A DNA stretch of 33,183 nt, from assembly GCF_947378715.1 (NCBI RefSeq), contig NZ_CANCLE010000022.1, forward strand, positions 1 through 33,183, in the 5' to 3' direction. The position numbers and the translations under genes are program-made. The notes below the pieces were generated by a model. It saw nothing but the letters and a program-made list of their open reading frames with translations, did not search any database and was not told the origin of the DNA. Below are positions 7,944 to 14,698 of this stretch, in pieces (within the stretch, counting starts at the first letter, position 1; every line of letters starts with the position of its first letter). Origin of the DNA: Phenylobacterium aquaticum (GTDB lineage Bacteria; Pseudomonadota; Alphaproteobacteria; Caulobacterales; Caulobacteraceae).

Positions 7944-9041
7944 TCAGGCCTCCGCCGTCGCCAGGCTGGCCGCTGCGCCCGCGATCCGCAGGCCCCGCCG
8001 CGCCCGCACCGCCCTGGCCAGGCCGTCCAACGCCTTCAGCGAGGTCGGCCAGTCGATGCAGCCATCGGTGATGGACTGGCCATAGGTCAGGGCCTTGCCG
8101 GGGCTGAGATCCTGGCGACCGGCGACCAGATGGCTCTCGACCATCACGCCGATGATCCGGACATCGCCCCCGGCCACCTGGGTCGCCACGTCCTCCAGCA
8201 CCTTGGGCTGGTTCTCCGGGTTCTTGGAGCTGTTGGCGTGGCTGGCGTCGACCATCACCATTGGCTTCAGCCCCTGGGCGGCGATCTCGCCGCAGGCGGC
8301 GGCGACATTGAGGGCGTCATAGTTCGGGGCCCGCCCGCCGCGCAGCACCACGTGGCAGTCGCCATTGCCGCTGGTCGCCGCGACCGCCGACCGGCCCTCC
8401 TTGGTCACGGCTAGGAAATGGTGCGGCTGGCTGGCGGCCTTGATGGCGTCGATGGCGATGCGGATATTGCCGTCCGTGCCGTTCTTGAAACCCACCGGGC
8501 AGGACAGGCCCGACGCCAGTTCGCGATGGATCTGGCTCTCCGTGGTCCTGGCCCCGATCGCGCCCCAGCCCACCAGGTCGGCGATATATTGCGGCGTAAT
8601 CACGTCCAGGAACTCGCAGGCCGCCGGCACGCCCATGTCATTGACCTCGAGCAGCAGGCCGCGCGCCATCCGCAGGCCCTCCTCGATCCGGAAGCTGCCG
8701 TCCAGATAGGGGTCGTTGATCAGCCCCTTCCACCCCACCGTGGTCCTGGGCTTCTCGAAATAGACCCGCATCAGGATCTCCAGGTCGCCGCCCAGCCGGG
8801 CCCGCGCCTCGGCGACCAGCCGGGCGTATTCCAGCGCCGCGTGGGGATCGTGGATCGAGCAGGGACCGATCACCACGACCAGGCGGTCGTCCTCGCCGGT
8901 GAGGATGCGGTGGACGGCGTGGCGGGCGGCCTGGACGGTGACGCTGGCGGCAGGCGTGCGCACGATCTCGGCTATCACCTCGGCGGGCGGACTGAGTTCC
9001 CGCAAGGTGCGGATGCGAAGATCGTCGGTGGTGGCGGGCAT
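7944..9041 (-). CDS. aroG: 3-deoxy-7-phosphoheptulonate synthase, class I (AroG type)
   Basis: A 365-residue type I-alpha DAHP synthase, which condenses phosphoenolpyruvate with erythrose 4-phosphate in the first committed step of the shikimate pathway. It aligns closely along its length with E. coli AroG/AroF/AroH as I know them. Landmarks are GPCSIHDP (metal-binding Cys), EKPRTTVGWKGLINDP, the substrate segment GARTTESQIHRELASGL, GFKNGTDG and DASHANSSKNP (metal ligands). EFLDVITPQY corresponds to the allosteric region around Asp146-Pro150 of E. coli AroG, so feedback inhibition by an aromatic amino acid is likely, although Met147 is Val here. The ATG at 9041 has AAGGAAG seven bases upstream; an in-frame start at 9083 would run into the leader terminator region and is unlikely. 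Its leader carries an attenuator (see 9085-9218), so expression should respond to charged tRNA-Tyr, tRNA-Phe and tRNA-Trp. Confidence 0.95.
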   Translation of the reverse strand: MPATTDDLRIRTLRELSPPAEVIAEIVRTPAASVTVQAARHAVHRILTGEDDRLVVVIGPCSIHDPHAALEYARLVAEARARLGGDLEILMRVYFEKPRTTVGWKGLINDPYLDGSFRIEEGLRMARGLLLEVNDMGVPAACEFLDVITPQYIADLVGWGAIGARTTESQIHRELASGLSCPVGFKNGTDGNIRIAIDAIKAASQPHHFLAVTKEGRSAVAATSGNGDCHVVLRGGRAPNYDALNVAAACGEIAAQGLKPMVMVDASHANSSKNPENQPKVLEDVATQVAGGDVRIIGVMVESHLVAGRQDLSPGKALTYGQSITDGCIDWPTSLKALDGLARAVRARRGLRIAGAAASLATAEA

Positions 9042-9083
9042 GGCGGGCTTCCTTCGTGGAGAAGAGCCAGCGCCGGCGGCCAA

Positions 9084-9112
9084 TAAAAAAGCCGCCAGGA
9101 ACGCTGGCGGCT
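9084..9112 (-). terminator. Attenuator terminator (segments 3:4) before the DAHP synthase gene
   Basis: On the minus strand, AGCCGCCAG (9112-9104), loop CGTTC (9103-9099) and CTGGCGGCT (9098-9090) form a perfect 9-bp GC-rich stem running straight into a six-U tract (9090-9085). It lies between the leader peptide stop (9138) and the aroG start (9041), on the same strand. As the only full intrinsic terminator here and placed before the gene, it acts as an attenuator, not as the end of another gene. Segment 3 (9110-9102) can instead pair with the upstream antiterminator arm at 9169-9161. Confidence 0.88.
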
Positions 9113-9213
9113 GGGTGGGTGTCTGTTCAGGACGTCTTCACGTCAAACGAACCCCTTCCTCCGCCAGCGGCATCGGAAAGCTAAAGTACCAATAGGAATA
9201 TTGGGCGCGGAGG
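9102..9213 (-). promoter_or_regulatory. Attenuator alternative pairings (segments 1, 2 and 3)
   Basis: Three mutually exclusive pairings can be drawn on the minus strand. Segment 1 CCTCCGC (9213-9207, leader codons 2-4) pairs perfectly over 7 bp with GCGGAGG (9164-9158). Segment 2 CGCTGGCGG (9169-9161, leader codons about 17-19) pairs perfectly over 9 bp with segment 3 CCGCCAGCG (9110-9102). Segment 3 also forms the terminator stem with segment 4 (9098-9090). A ribosome stalled on aromatic codons 7-14 would disrupt 1:2 and free segment 2 to form the antiterminator 2:3. A ribosome reaching the stop at 9138 would cover segment 2 and let the terminator form. The geometry is seen in the sequence; the switching behaviour is inferred from the classical trp, phe and his attenuators. 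Confidence 0.8.
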
Positions 9214-9218
9214 TTCAT
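9138..9218 (-). CDS. Aromatic-rich leader peptide of the DAHP synthase attenuator
   Basis: A 26-codon frame, ATG at 9218 to TGA at 9138, on the same strand as aroG. Residues 7-14 read Tyr-Ser-Tyr-Trp-Tyr-Phe-Ser-Phe, so six of eight codons specify the three aromatic amino acids that are the end products of the pathway (codons TAT, TAT, TGG, TAC, TTT, TTT). The rest (MNLRAQ before, PMPLAEEGVRLT after) is unremarkable. The ribosome-binding site is a modest GGGTGG. The frame is too short to have been detected by length, but its composition, position and the hairpins after it leave little doubt that it is a sensing peptide. It presumably has no function as a product; what matters is how far the ribosome travels on it. 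Confidence 0.85.
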   Translation of the reverse strand: MNLRAQYSYWYFSFPMPLAEEGVRLT

Positions 9219-9226
9219 CGCCGCCA

Positions 9227-9255
9227 CCCAAACATCAGCGACGCCGGGGAGTCAA
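9227..9255 (-). promoter_or_regulatory. Possible promoter of the aroG leader
   Basis: A TTGACT (9255-9250) on the minus strand matches a sigma-70 -35 box. The -10 region 17 bases further (TTTGGG, 9232-9227) is poor, and a GCTGATG nearby is a weak match to the Caulobacter -10. The position, about 30 bases before the leader start, is right, but only the -35 is convincing. Confidence 0.3.
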
Positions 9256-9355
9256 CGCCGCGTGCGCCGAGCTTACCTTGGGTGAATCTTGTTCCAGCCG
9301 CCGCGAAGCCTAAGGTGGGGCCCAAGAGATCACGGTTCTGACGGGAGACATCACC

Positions 9356-10567
9356 ATGGCCGATTTCGGAGGCGACCTCGAACTTGAGGACTTCCGCGCC
9401 GAGGCGCGCACCTGGCTGGAGGAGAACTTCCCGGCCGCCCTGAAGGGCAAGGCCGCGCTGGCCATGGCGATGATGGAAGGCCTGAAGCCGGACGGCGACC
9501 TGCTGGCCTGGAAGCAGCGGATCGGCGCCAAGGGCTGGGGCACCCCCACCTGGCCGGCGGAATATGGCGGCGGCGGACTTTCACCGGCCCAGGCCCGCGT
9601 CCTGCAGCAGGAAATGGCCAAGGCTGGCGCCTTCAACCCGCTGACCTTCGGCATGGGCGTGACCATGATCGGCCCGACCATCCTCGACTACGGAACCGAA
9701 GAGCAGAAGAAGAAGCACATCCCGCCGATCGTGCGCGGCGATATCCGCTGGTGCGTCGGCTATTCGGAGCCCAATGCCGGATCCGACCTCGCCTCCCTGC
9801 AGATGAAGGCGGAGGACGCCGGCGATCACTGGAAGATCAACGGCCAGAAGACCTGGACCAGCGGCGCCCAGTGGTCGCAGTGGTGCGGCGCCCTGGTCCG
9901 CACCGACTTCTCCGCCAAGAAGCACGACGGCATCTCCTTCATGCTGATCGACATGAACCAGGCCGCGATCGATCCCCGGCCCATCGCCCTGATCGCCGGG
10001 GCCTCGCCGTTCTGCGAGACCTTCTTCACCGACGCCCGCGCCGAAAAGGACGCCCTGCTGGGCGAACTGAACCGGGGTTGGACGGTCGGCAAGCGCCTGC
10101 TGCAGCACGAGCGCGCCAGCCAGACCGGCGCCCCCTCCGGCGCCCGCGCCACGCCCCTGCAGGACATCGCCAAGCGCTATGTCGGCGAGGACGCGCAGGG
10201 CCGCCTGGCCGATGCCGACCTGCGCACCCGGCTCACCCGCCACCTGATGGACGCCAAGGTCCACGGCCTGACCCTGGCCCGCGCCGTGGCGGAGTCCAAG
10301 GGCGCCTCGGGCGCCACCAACGCCGCCTCGGTGCTGAAGAATTCCGCCACCAATGTCGCCCAGACCCGCGCCGAACTGACCCTGGAGATCATGGGCGGAC
10401 AGGGTCTCGGCTGGGACGGCGCGAGCTTCTCCAAGGACGAGATCGAGGCCGTGCGCAGCTGGCTCGGCGGCAAGGCCATGTCGATCTATGGCGGCTCGGT
10501 GGAGATCCAGAACAACATCATCTCCAAGCGCATCCTGGGCCTGCCCGACAGCACCCACTCGGCATGA
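9356..10567 (+). CDS. Acyl-CoA dehydrogenase family protein
   Basis: A 403-residue FAD-dependent acyl-CoA dehydrogenase, which introduces an alpha-beta double bond into an acyl-CoA thioester and passes electrons to ETF. The N-terminal helical domain leads to WGTPTWPAEYGGGGLSPAQ. The middle beta domain has the FAD/substrate motif CVGYSEPNAGSDLASL, then KINGQKTWTSGAQWS. The C-terminal helical domain ends in IYGGSVEIQNNIISKRILGLP, typical of the subfamily 'IYGG(T/S).EIQ.NIIA.R.LGLP'. The Glu of the medium-chain enzyme's YEGT motif is Gly here, as usual in this subfamily, so the base lies elsewhere. A GGGAG eight to nine bases upstream supports the ATG at 9356. There is no partner enoyl-CoA hydratase or thiolase beside it; the SDR at 14.7 kb could belong to the same acyl-CoA metabolism. 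Chain-length preference is unknown. Confidence 0.93.
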   Translation: MADFGGDLELEDFRAEARTWLEENFPAALKGKAALAMAMMEGLKPDGDLLAWKQRIGAKGWGTPTWPAEYGGGGLSPAQARVLQQEMAKAGAFNPLTFGMGVTMIGPTILDYGTEEQKKKHIPPIVRGDIRWCVGYSEPNAGSDLASLQMKAEDAGDHWKINGQKTWTSGAQWSQWCGALVRTDFSAKKHDGISFMLIDMNQAAIDPRPIALIAGASPFCETFFTDARAEKDALLGELNRGWTVGKRLLQHERASQTGAPSGARATPLQDIAKRYVGEDAQGRLADADLRTRLTRHLMDAKVHGLTLARAVAESKGASGATNAASVLKNSATNVAQTRAELTLEIMGGQGLGWDGASFSKDEIEAVRSWLGGKAMSIYGGSVEIQNNIISKRILGLPDSTHSA

Positions 10568-10583
10568 CAGCGCGGCCAGGGCC

Positions 10584-11195
10584 TCACCACATCGAGGCCC
10601 TGGCCCGCTCCGGCCATTCGCGATCATAGGCCTCGCCGCCGACGGCGCCTGCGCTGGCGGCGGCCAGCATCTGGCCGGCCGACGGCAGGCTGGCGGGCTC
10701 GACGAAGGTCTCCGGGTCCCAGACCCGTCCGCGCATCAGCGCCCGCGCGCACTGGAAAAACACCGTGTCTATGGTGATGACGACCACGGAGCGCGGCGGC
10801 TTACCCTCCATCCGGAAGCTGTCCAGCAGGGCGGGATCGGTCTCGATGACCGCCCGGCCATTGACCCGGAGCGTGGTGTTCGAACCCGGGATCATGAACA
10901 TCAGGGCCACGCGGGGGTCCCGCACGATATTGCGTAGCGAATCGCAGCGATTGTTGCCCCGCCGGTCGGGCATCATCAGGGTTCGGTCGTCGGCGATCCG
11001 CACCACGCCGCCCGCGTCGCCGCGCGGCGAACAGTCCAGCCCCTCCGGTCCGACCGTGGCCAGGGCGCAGAACGGCGAGGCCTCCACATAGGCGCGATAG
11101 GGGCCATTCAGGCAGTCCAGCTCCTTCACCGTCGAGGCGGCGTTGGTCTGGCCATAGATCGCCTCCAGGGCTTCGAGAGTGGTCAGGCGGGTCAT
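10584..11195 (-). CDS. PPOX-type FMN flavoprotein (pyridoxamine 5'-phosphate oxidase family)
   Basis: A 203-residue split-barrel flavin protein. The pattern CALATVGPEGLDCSPRGD followed by LMMPDRRGNNRCDSLRNIVRDPRVALMFMIPG matches the MSMEG_1061-like group of the pyridoxamine-phosphate-oxidase superfamily, where RRGNN.D.L.N contacts FMN phosphate. The C-terminal part has FFQCARALMRGRVWDP, also characteristic. Members of the group are putative FMN or F420-type reductases with mostly unknown substrates; true vitamin B6 oxidase activity is unlikely. The start at 11195 has GAGGA nine bases upstream. The gene is divergent from the LysR regulator, sharing a 109-base intergenic region with operator-like repeats, so it is a candidate target of that regulator. 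It is convergent with the acyl-CoA dehydrogenase, 16 bases away. Confidence 0.88.
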   Translation of the reverse strand: MTRLTTLEALEAIYGQTNAASTVKELDCLNGPYRAYVEASPFCALATVGPEGLDCSPRGDAGGVVRIADDRTLMMPDRRGNNRCDSLRNIVRDPRVALMFMIPGSNTTLRVNGRAVIETDPALLDSFRMEGKPPRSVVVITIDTVFFQCARALMRGRVWDPETFVEPASLPSAGQMLAAASAGAVGGEAYDREWPERARASMW

Positions 11196-11247
11196 GAACA
11201 GTGATCCTCATTCACGGTTTCGCCCAAGAGTGCCGCTTCAGATCATT

Positions 11248-11276
11248 TTGAAAAATGGAATTCGGGTGCGATAGAT
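11248..11276 (+). promoter_or_regulatory. Candidate promoter of the LysR gene
   Basis: TTGAAA (11248-11253), a 17-base spacer and ATAGAT (11271-11276) form a plausible sigma-70 promoter. Transcription from it would begin near 11283 and leave about 22 bases of leader before the GTG at 11305. This argues against a translation start at 11278, which would overlap the -10 box. Confidence 0.4.
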
Positions 11277-11294
11277 CGTGAATAGAACTCACGA
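11276..11294 (+). promoter_or_regulatory. Palindromic operator candidate between the PPOX and LysR genes
   Basis: TCGTGA (11276-11281), a 7-base spacer and TCACGA (11289-11294) form a perfect inverted repeat that covers the end of the -10 box and the likely start of transcription. A further copy of the half-site, ATTCACG (11210-11216), is the reverse complement of CGTGAAT (11277-11283) about 60 bases away. LysR-type regulators often repress themselves and activate a divergent gene from such an interval; binding here is inferred. Confidence 0.45.
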
Positions 11295-11304
11295 AAGGTT
11301 CGCC

Positions 11305-12189
11305 GTGGTTCGTCGCCTGCCGCCGCTCTCGGCCCTGCGCGCCTTCGAGGCGGCCGCTCGCCTGGGCTCGGTCACCCGCGCGGCCGAGGAACTGGGTCGC
11401 ACCCACGGCGCCGTCAGCCGCCATGTCCGCAGCCTGCAGGACCACCTGGGGGCGCCCCTGTTCGACAAGGCGGGAACCGGGCTGCGGCTGACCTCGCGCG
11501 GCGAGGCCCTGCTGGCGACGGTCGCCGAGGCGCTGGACGGGTTGGAGCGCGGCTGGACCCGGCTCGCCGATGACGCCCAGGGTCCCAGCCTGCATGTGGC
11601 CTGCAGCGCCACCTTCGCCGTGCGCTGGCTGGCGCCGCGCCTGGCCGGCTTCTACCGGGCCCATCCCAAGGTGAAGGTCCGGCTGTCCATGACCTCGGCC
11701 GGAGAGATGCGCCGCCAGGGCGCCGATCTGGTGATCGCCTGGGATCGGGACGGATTTCCGCGCCCGGACCAGGCCCGCGCCATGCCTCTGGCCGAGGCCG
11801 CCTTTGGCCCGGTCTGCGCGCCGGACTATCCCTGGTCGGACCCGGAGGGCGGCGTCCTGCGGCTGCCCTGTCGCATCGGCCACGACTTCACCACCAGCGC
11901 CTGGGACCAGTGGGGGCGGCTGGCCGGGATCGGCGTCGCCTGGACCGAGGAGCGCAGCTTTCCCCACACCCACCTGTGCCTGGAGGCCGCCCTGGCGGGC
12001 GTGGGGGTGGCCCTGGTCGAGCGGCGGATGGCGCAGGATGATCTTGCGGTCGGTCGGCTGAGCGCGCCGCTGGGCTTCCAGTCTTTCCCGCAAGGCCTGG
12101 CCGCAATCCCGGCCGGCGCAGGGCCGCTCACGCCCCAGGCGGCGGACTTCGTCAGCTGGCTGCAGGCGGAGCTTGCCGCCGCGCCATGA
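11305..12189 (+). CDS. LysR-family transcriptional regulator (GcvA-like)
   Basis: About 294 residues from the GTG at 11305, chosen because GAAAGG lies six bases upstream and the product then begins MVRRLPPLSALRAFEAAARLGS, the standard start of GcvA-type LysR proteins. The winged helix-turn-helix covers roughly residues 5-62 (VTRAAEELGRTHGAVSRHVRSLQDHLGAPLF). The remainder is the two-lobed substrate-binding domain, including the GcvA-like LHVACSATFAVRWLAPRLAGF and the late motif GVGVALVERRMAQDDL. It should bind DNA as a tetramer and respond to a small molecule that cannot be identified. The divergent PPOX gene is the natural target. Its 3' end overlaps the convergent membrane-protein gene by 38 bases. 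An alternative GTG at 11278 lies inside the putative promoter. Confidence 0.92.
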   Translation: MVRRLPPLSALRAFEAAARLGSVTRAAEELGRTHGAVSRHVRSLQDHLGAPLFDKAGTGLRLTSRGEALLATVAEALDGLERGWTRLADDAQGPSLHVACSATFAVRWLAPRLAGFYRAHPKVKVRLSMTSAGEMRRQGADLVIAWDRDGFPRPDQARAMPLAEAAFGPVCAPDYPWSDPEGGVLRLPCRIGHDFTTSAWDQWGRLAGIGVAWTEERSFPHTHLCLEAALAGVGVALVERRMAQDDLAVGRLSAPLGFQSFPQGLAAIPAGAGPLTPQAADFVSWLQAELAAAP

Positions 12190-13093
12190 GCGCGTCGCCG
12201 GCCAGGGCCACGGCCGAGATCCCCAAGGGCAGCAGATAGTAGAACAGACGATAGCCCAGCATTCCGGCCGCCAGGGCCGGGCGCGGCAGCTGGGGCAGCA
12301 GGGCGACCAGGGCGCCTTCGAACACCCCCAGCCCGCCGGGCACCCCGGAGAACAGCCCCGCCGACATGGCGGTCAGATAGCCGCCCGAGAAGGTGGCGAA
12401 GCCCAGGCCGTGTCCGGGGATCAGCAGCCACATCAGGGCCGCCGACAGCACCACGTCGCCCAGGCCGAAGCCGAACTGCACCAGGCCCAGCCACAGGGGC
12501 GGCAGGGCGACCTGCTGGCCCAGTAGGGTCACCTGGCGCCGGATCAGGGCGCAGGCGGCCAGATAGGCCAGGGGCGCGGCCGCCAGCAGGGCGCCGGTCA
12601 CCCGCATCAGGCCCACCGGCGCGCCCAGGGTCTGGAAGGCCGCGGCCGGGGCCAGCAGGAAACTCAGGCCGGACAGGGCCGCCAGGCCCAGGCCGAAGGA
12701 CATCGCCCCATAGACCGTGACCACCGCCGACTGGGCCACGGTGACTCCATGGCGCGCATAGACCCCGGCCCGAATGGCGCCGCCCACGAAGATGGTCATG
12801 CCGAGATTGTTGGCGAGCGCATGGGAGACGAAGGAGCCTCCGACCCCCGGGATCCAGCCGATGTTCGAGCCGGACCAGCGCAGGGCGATCTGCTCATTGA
12901 TCCCAAGCAGCAGATAGCCGGCCAGGGACAGGGCGGCGGCCACGGCCAGGCGGCCGGGGCTCCAGGCGCGCGCGGCGGCGGCGATCTCGGCGGTGGAGGT
13001 GTGGTGCAGTTCCCGCCACAGCACATAGGCCGCCGCCGCCAGCAGCAGTCCGGAGATGGCGGCGTTGATCAGGGCTTTCGGTGGTCTGGTCAT
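12152..13093 (-). CDS. Multi-pass membrane protein, lysylphosphatidylglycerol synthase transmembrane (UPF0104) type
   Basis: A 313-residue inner-membrane protein with six to eight hydrophobic segments, beginning at about residues 7-24 and 46-66. The pattern SHALANNLGMTIFVGGAIRAGVYARHGVTVAQSAVVTVYGAMSFGLGL and the late FSGGYLTAMSAGLFSGVPGGLGVFEGALVALLP is characteristic of the flippase half of MprF/AglD-like proteins. The aminoacyl-transferase domain of full MprF is missing, so this is the stand-alone transmembrane form, thought to move a lipid across the membrane. The ATG at 13093 has GAGG seven bases upstream; an in-frame GTG at 13141 lacks one. It is divergent from the glycosyltransferase gene, so a joint role in envelope glycolipid handling is possible but unproven. 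It overlaps the lysR end by 38 bases, tail to tail. Confidence 0.88.
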   Translation of the reverse strand: MTRPPKALINAAISGLLLAAAAYVLWRELHHTSTAEIAAAARAWSPGRLAVAAALSLAGYLLLGINEQIALRWSGSNIGWIPGVGGSFVSHALANNLGMTIFVGGAIRAGVYARHGVTVAQSAVVTVYGAMSFGLGLAALSGLSFLLAPAAAFQTLGAPVGLMRVTGALLAAAPLAYLAACALIRRQVTLLGQQVALPPLWLGLVQFGFGLGDVVLSAALMWLLIPGHGLGFATFSGGYLTAMSAGLFSGVPGGLGVFEGALVALLPQLPRPALAAGMLGYRLFYYLLPLGISAVALAGDALMARRQAPPAAS

Positions 13094-13153
13094 TCGGCCC
13101 TCTGGGCGCCGCGCTGCGGCGGCGCCCGTTCTGGCCCTCACCTCGGACGTGGG

Positions 13154-13183
13154 TTGACGCAGGTCAAGGATGCACGCCTAAAT
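13154..13183 (+). promoter_or_regulatory. Candidate promoter of the glycosyltransferase gene
   Basis: TTGACG (13154-13159) and CTAAAT (13178-13183), 18 bases apart, lie in the 206-base gap between the divergent membrane-protein and glycosyltransferase genes. The extended match CCTAAATC resembles the Caulobacter housekeeping -10 (GCTANAWC). It would give a leader of about 110 bases before the ATG at 13300. Confidence 0.4.
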
Positions 13184-13299
13184 CCTGCCGCGAGTGTCCT
13201 GGACACCACGTGATGAAGCGACCTCATATTTTGGGGGTCGACGGATCGCTCGGCGGTCGGAACGCGGCGGCGAGCGCCGTTGCAGGATGGAGCGGGTCC

Positions 13300-14607
13300 A
13301 TGGGGAGAAGGATCGTCCTGGCCACGGCAGGGACGGCTGGCGACCTCAACCCGTTCATCGCGATCGCCCTGGAGCTGCGCGCCCGGGGTCATCAGCCGAT
13401 CATCGCCACCCAGCATGAATTCCAGCCGGCCATCGCGGCGGAGGGCCTGGCCTTCCACCTGGTTCGCCCAGGCGTCGACGATGTGCGCCGCGAGCTGGGG
13501 CTCGACGCGCCAGAGATCGTCCAGCGCGCCACCCACGGCTCCAGCGGCCTGGAGTTCGCCGTCCGCCGGATCGCCATGCCGTTCCTGCGCCGCGCCTTCG
13601 ACGACATGATGGAGGCGACGGCCGGCGCGGATCTGGTGGTCACCCACACCTCGGCCTTCGCCGCCCGGCTGGCGGCCGAGAAGCGCGGCGCGCCCTGGCT
13701 GTCGACGGCCCTGGCCCCCTTCACCTTCATGTCGGCCTATGACCCGCCGATTCTCTCGACCCTGCCGCCGCTTAAGGCCCTGCGCCAGATGACCGGCGCC
13801 CGCTCGGACGCCGCCCTGGCCCGGGTCCTGCGCCTGGCCACCGCCTCCTGGACCGGCAAGTTCCAGCAGATGCGCACCCGGCTCGGCCTGCCGCGCAGCG
13901 CCAATCCGCTGTTCGAGGGCCAGTTCTCGCCGTTCGGGACCTTGGCGCTCTATTCGCCGGTGTTCGGGTCGATGCAGCCGGACTTTCCGCCCGACTGCGC
14001 CATGACCGGCTTCTGCTTCTATGACCGGCGCCGCGGCGCCGCCGAGCGCCTGCCGGACGATCTGGCGGCCTTCCTGGAAGCCGGGCCGCCGCCCCTGGTC
14101 TTCACCCTGGGCTCGGCGCTCACCCTGGAGCCTGGACGGTTCTACGAGGTCGCCCTGACCGTCGCTCGCCGCCTGGGCCGCCGCGCCGTGCTGCTGGTCG
14201 GTCCCGACGCCGCGCGTCGCCTGCCGCGCGGCGAGGGCGTGCTGATCACCGAATACGCCCCCCATTCCCTGCTGTTCCCCCGGGCCTGCGCCGTGGTCCA
14301 TCACGGCGGGGTCGGCACCACCGCCCAGGCCCTGCGGGCCGGCAAGCCGCAGCTGGTGGTCCCGTTCTTCGCCGACCAGCCGGACAACGCCGCCCGGGTC
14401 GTGCGGCTGGGCGCCGGTCGATCCCTGTCGGACCGGGCCTGGCGGCCGGCGGCCGCGGAGCGAGAGCTGACCAGCCTGCTGGACGGCAGCTACACGGCCC
14501 GCGCCGAGGAGCTTTCGCGGCGGCTGTCGCGCGAGCACGGCGCCGCTGCGGCCGCCGATCGGATCGAGGCCCTGCTCTCCAGCCCCGAGCTTCGGCTGAC
14601 CGCCTGA
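13300..14607 (+). CDS. GT1-family glycosyltransferase (UGT-like, nucleotide-disphospho-sugar-dependent)
   Basis: A 435-residue GT-B fold enzyme. The ATG at 13300 is preferred: GGAG lies eight bases upstream and the product opens with MGRRIVLATAGTAGDLNPFIAIALELRARGH, the family's N-terminal acceptor-domain signature. An in-frame ATG at 13213 would add 29 residues with no family match. The donor-binding domain has FTLGSAL and, near residues 333-360, HHGGVGTTAQALRAGKPQLVVPFFADQPDNA, which includes the conserved HxGGxGT and final D/N-Q sugar-contact residues. Relatives transfer glucose, rhamnose or glucuronate to sterols, lipids, carotenoids or macrolides. No signal peptide is present, so it probably works at the cytoplasmic membrane face. 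The acceptor is unknown; the neighbouring lipid-flippase-like protein hints at a glycolipid. Confidence 0.9.
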   Translation: MGRRIVLATAGTAGDLNPFIAIALELRARGHQPIIATQHEFQPAIAAEGLAFHLVRPGVDDVRRELGLDAPEIVQRATHGSSGLEFAVRRIAMPFLRRAFDDMMEATAGADLVVTHTSAFAARLAAEKRGAPWLSTALAPFTFMSAYDPPILSTLPPLKALRQMTGARSDAALARVLRLATASWTGKFQQMRTRLGLPRSANPLFEGQFSPFGTLALYSPVFGSMQPDFPPDCAMTGFCFYDRRRGAAERLPDDLAAFLEAGPPPLVFTLGSALTLEPGRFYEVALTVARRLGRRAVLLVGPDAARRLPRGEGVLITEYAPHSLLFPRACAVVHHGGVGTTAQALRAGKPQLVVPFFADQPDNAARVVRLGAGRSLSDRAWRPAAAERELTSLLDGSYTARAEELSRRLSREHGAAAAADRIEALLSSPELRLTA

Positions 14608-14667
14608 CCCCCCGTCGAAGCGCTTGACCTTGCGTCCGCCGGCAAGGCAAATGCCGCGCAAGGAATT

Positions 14668-14681
14668 CAAACATACGTTTT
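14668..14681 (+). promoter_or_regulatory. PsrA/FadR-like TetR operator before the SDR gene
   Basis: CAAAC (14668-14672), ATAC and GTTTT (14677-14681) closely fit the published PsrA motif (G/C)AAAC-N2-4-GTTT(G/C), differing only in the final base. It lies 18 bases before the SDR start, overlapping the likely leader, and would suit repression relieved by long-chain fatty acids or acyl-CoA. No tetR gene is in the window. Confidence 0.45.
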
Positions 14682-14698
14682 AGGGGGAGGCCGCGATC

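Noticed and set aside
9042..9083. N-terminal extension of DAHP synthase to 9083
   Set aside because: It would begin two bases after the attenuator U-tract and has no ribosome-binding site, while AAGGAAG precedes the ATG at 9041 and the sequence from there matches the family N-terminus.
13138..14670. Minus-strand frame of 510 codons opposite the glycosyltransferase
   Set aside because: Gly/Gln/Arg-rich shadow; the plus-strand frame has GT1 motifs and a ribosome-binding site.
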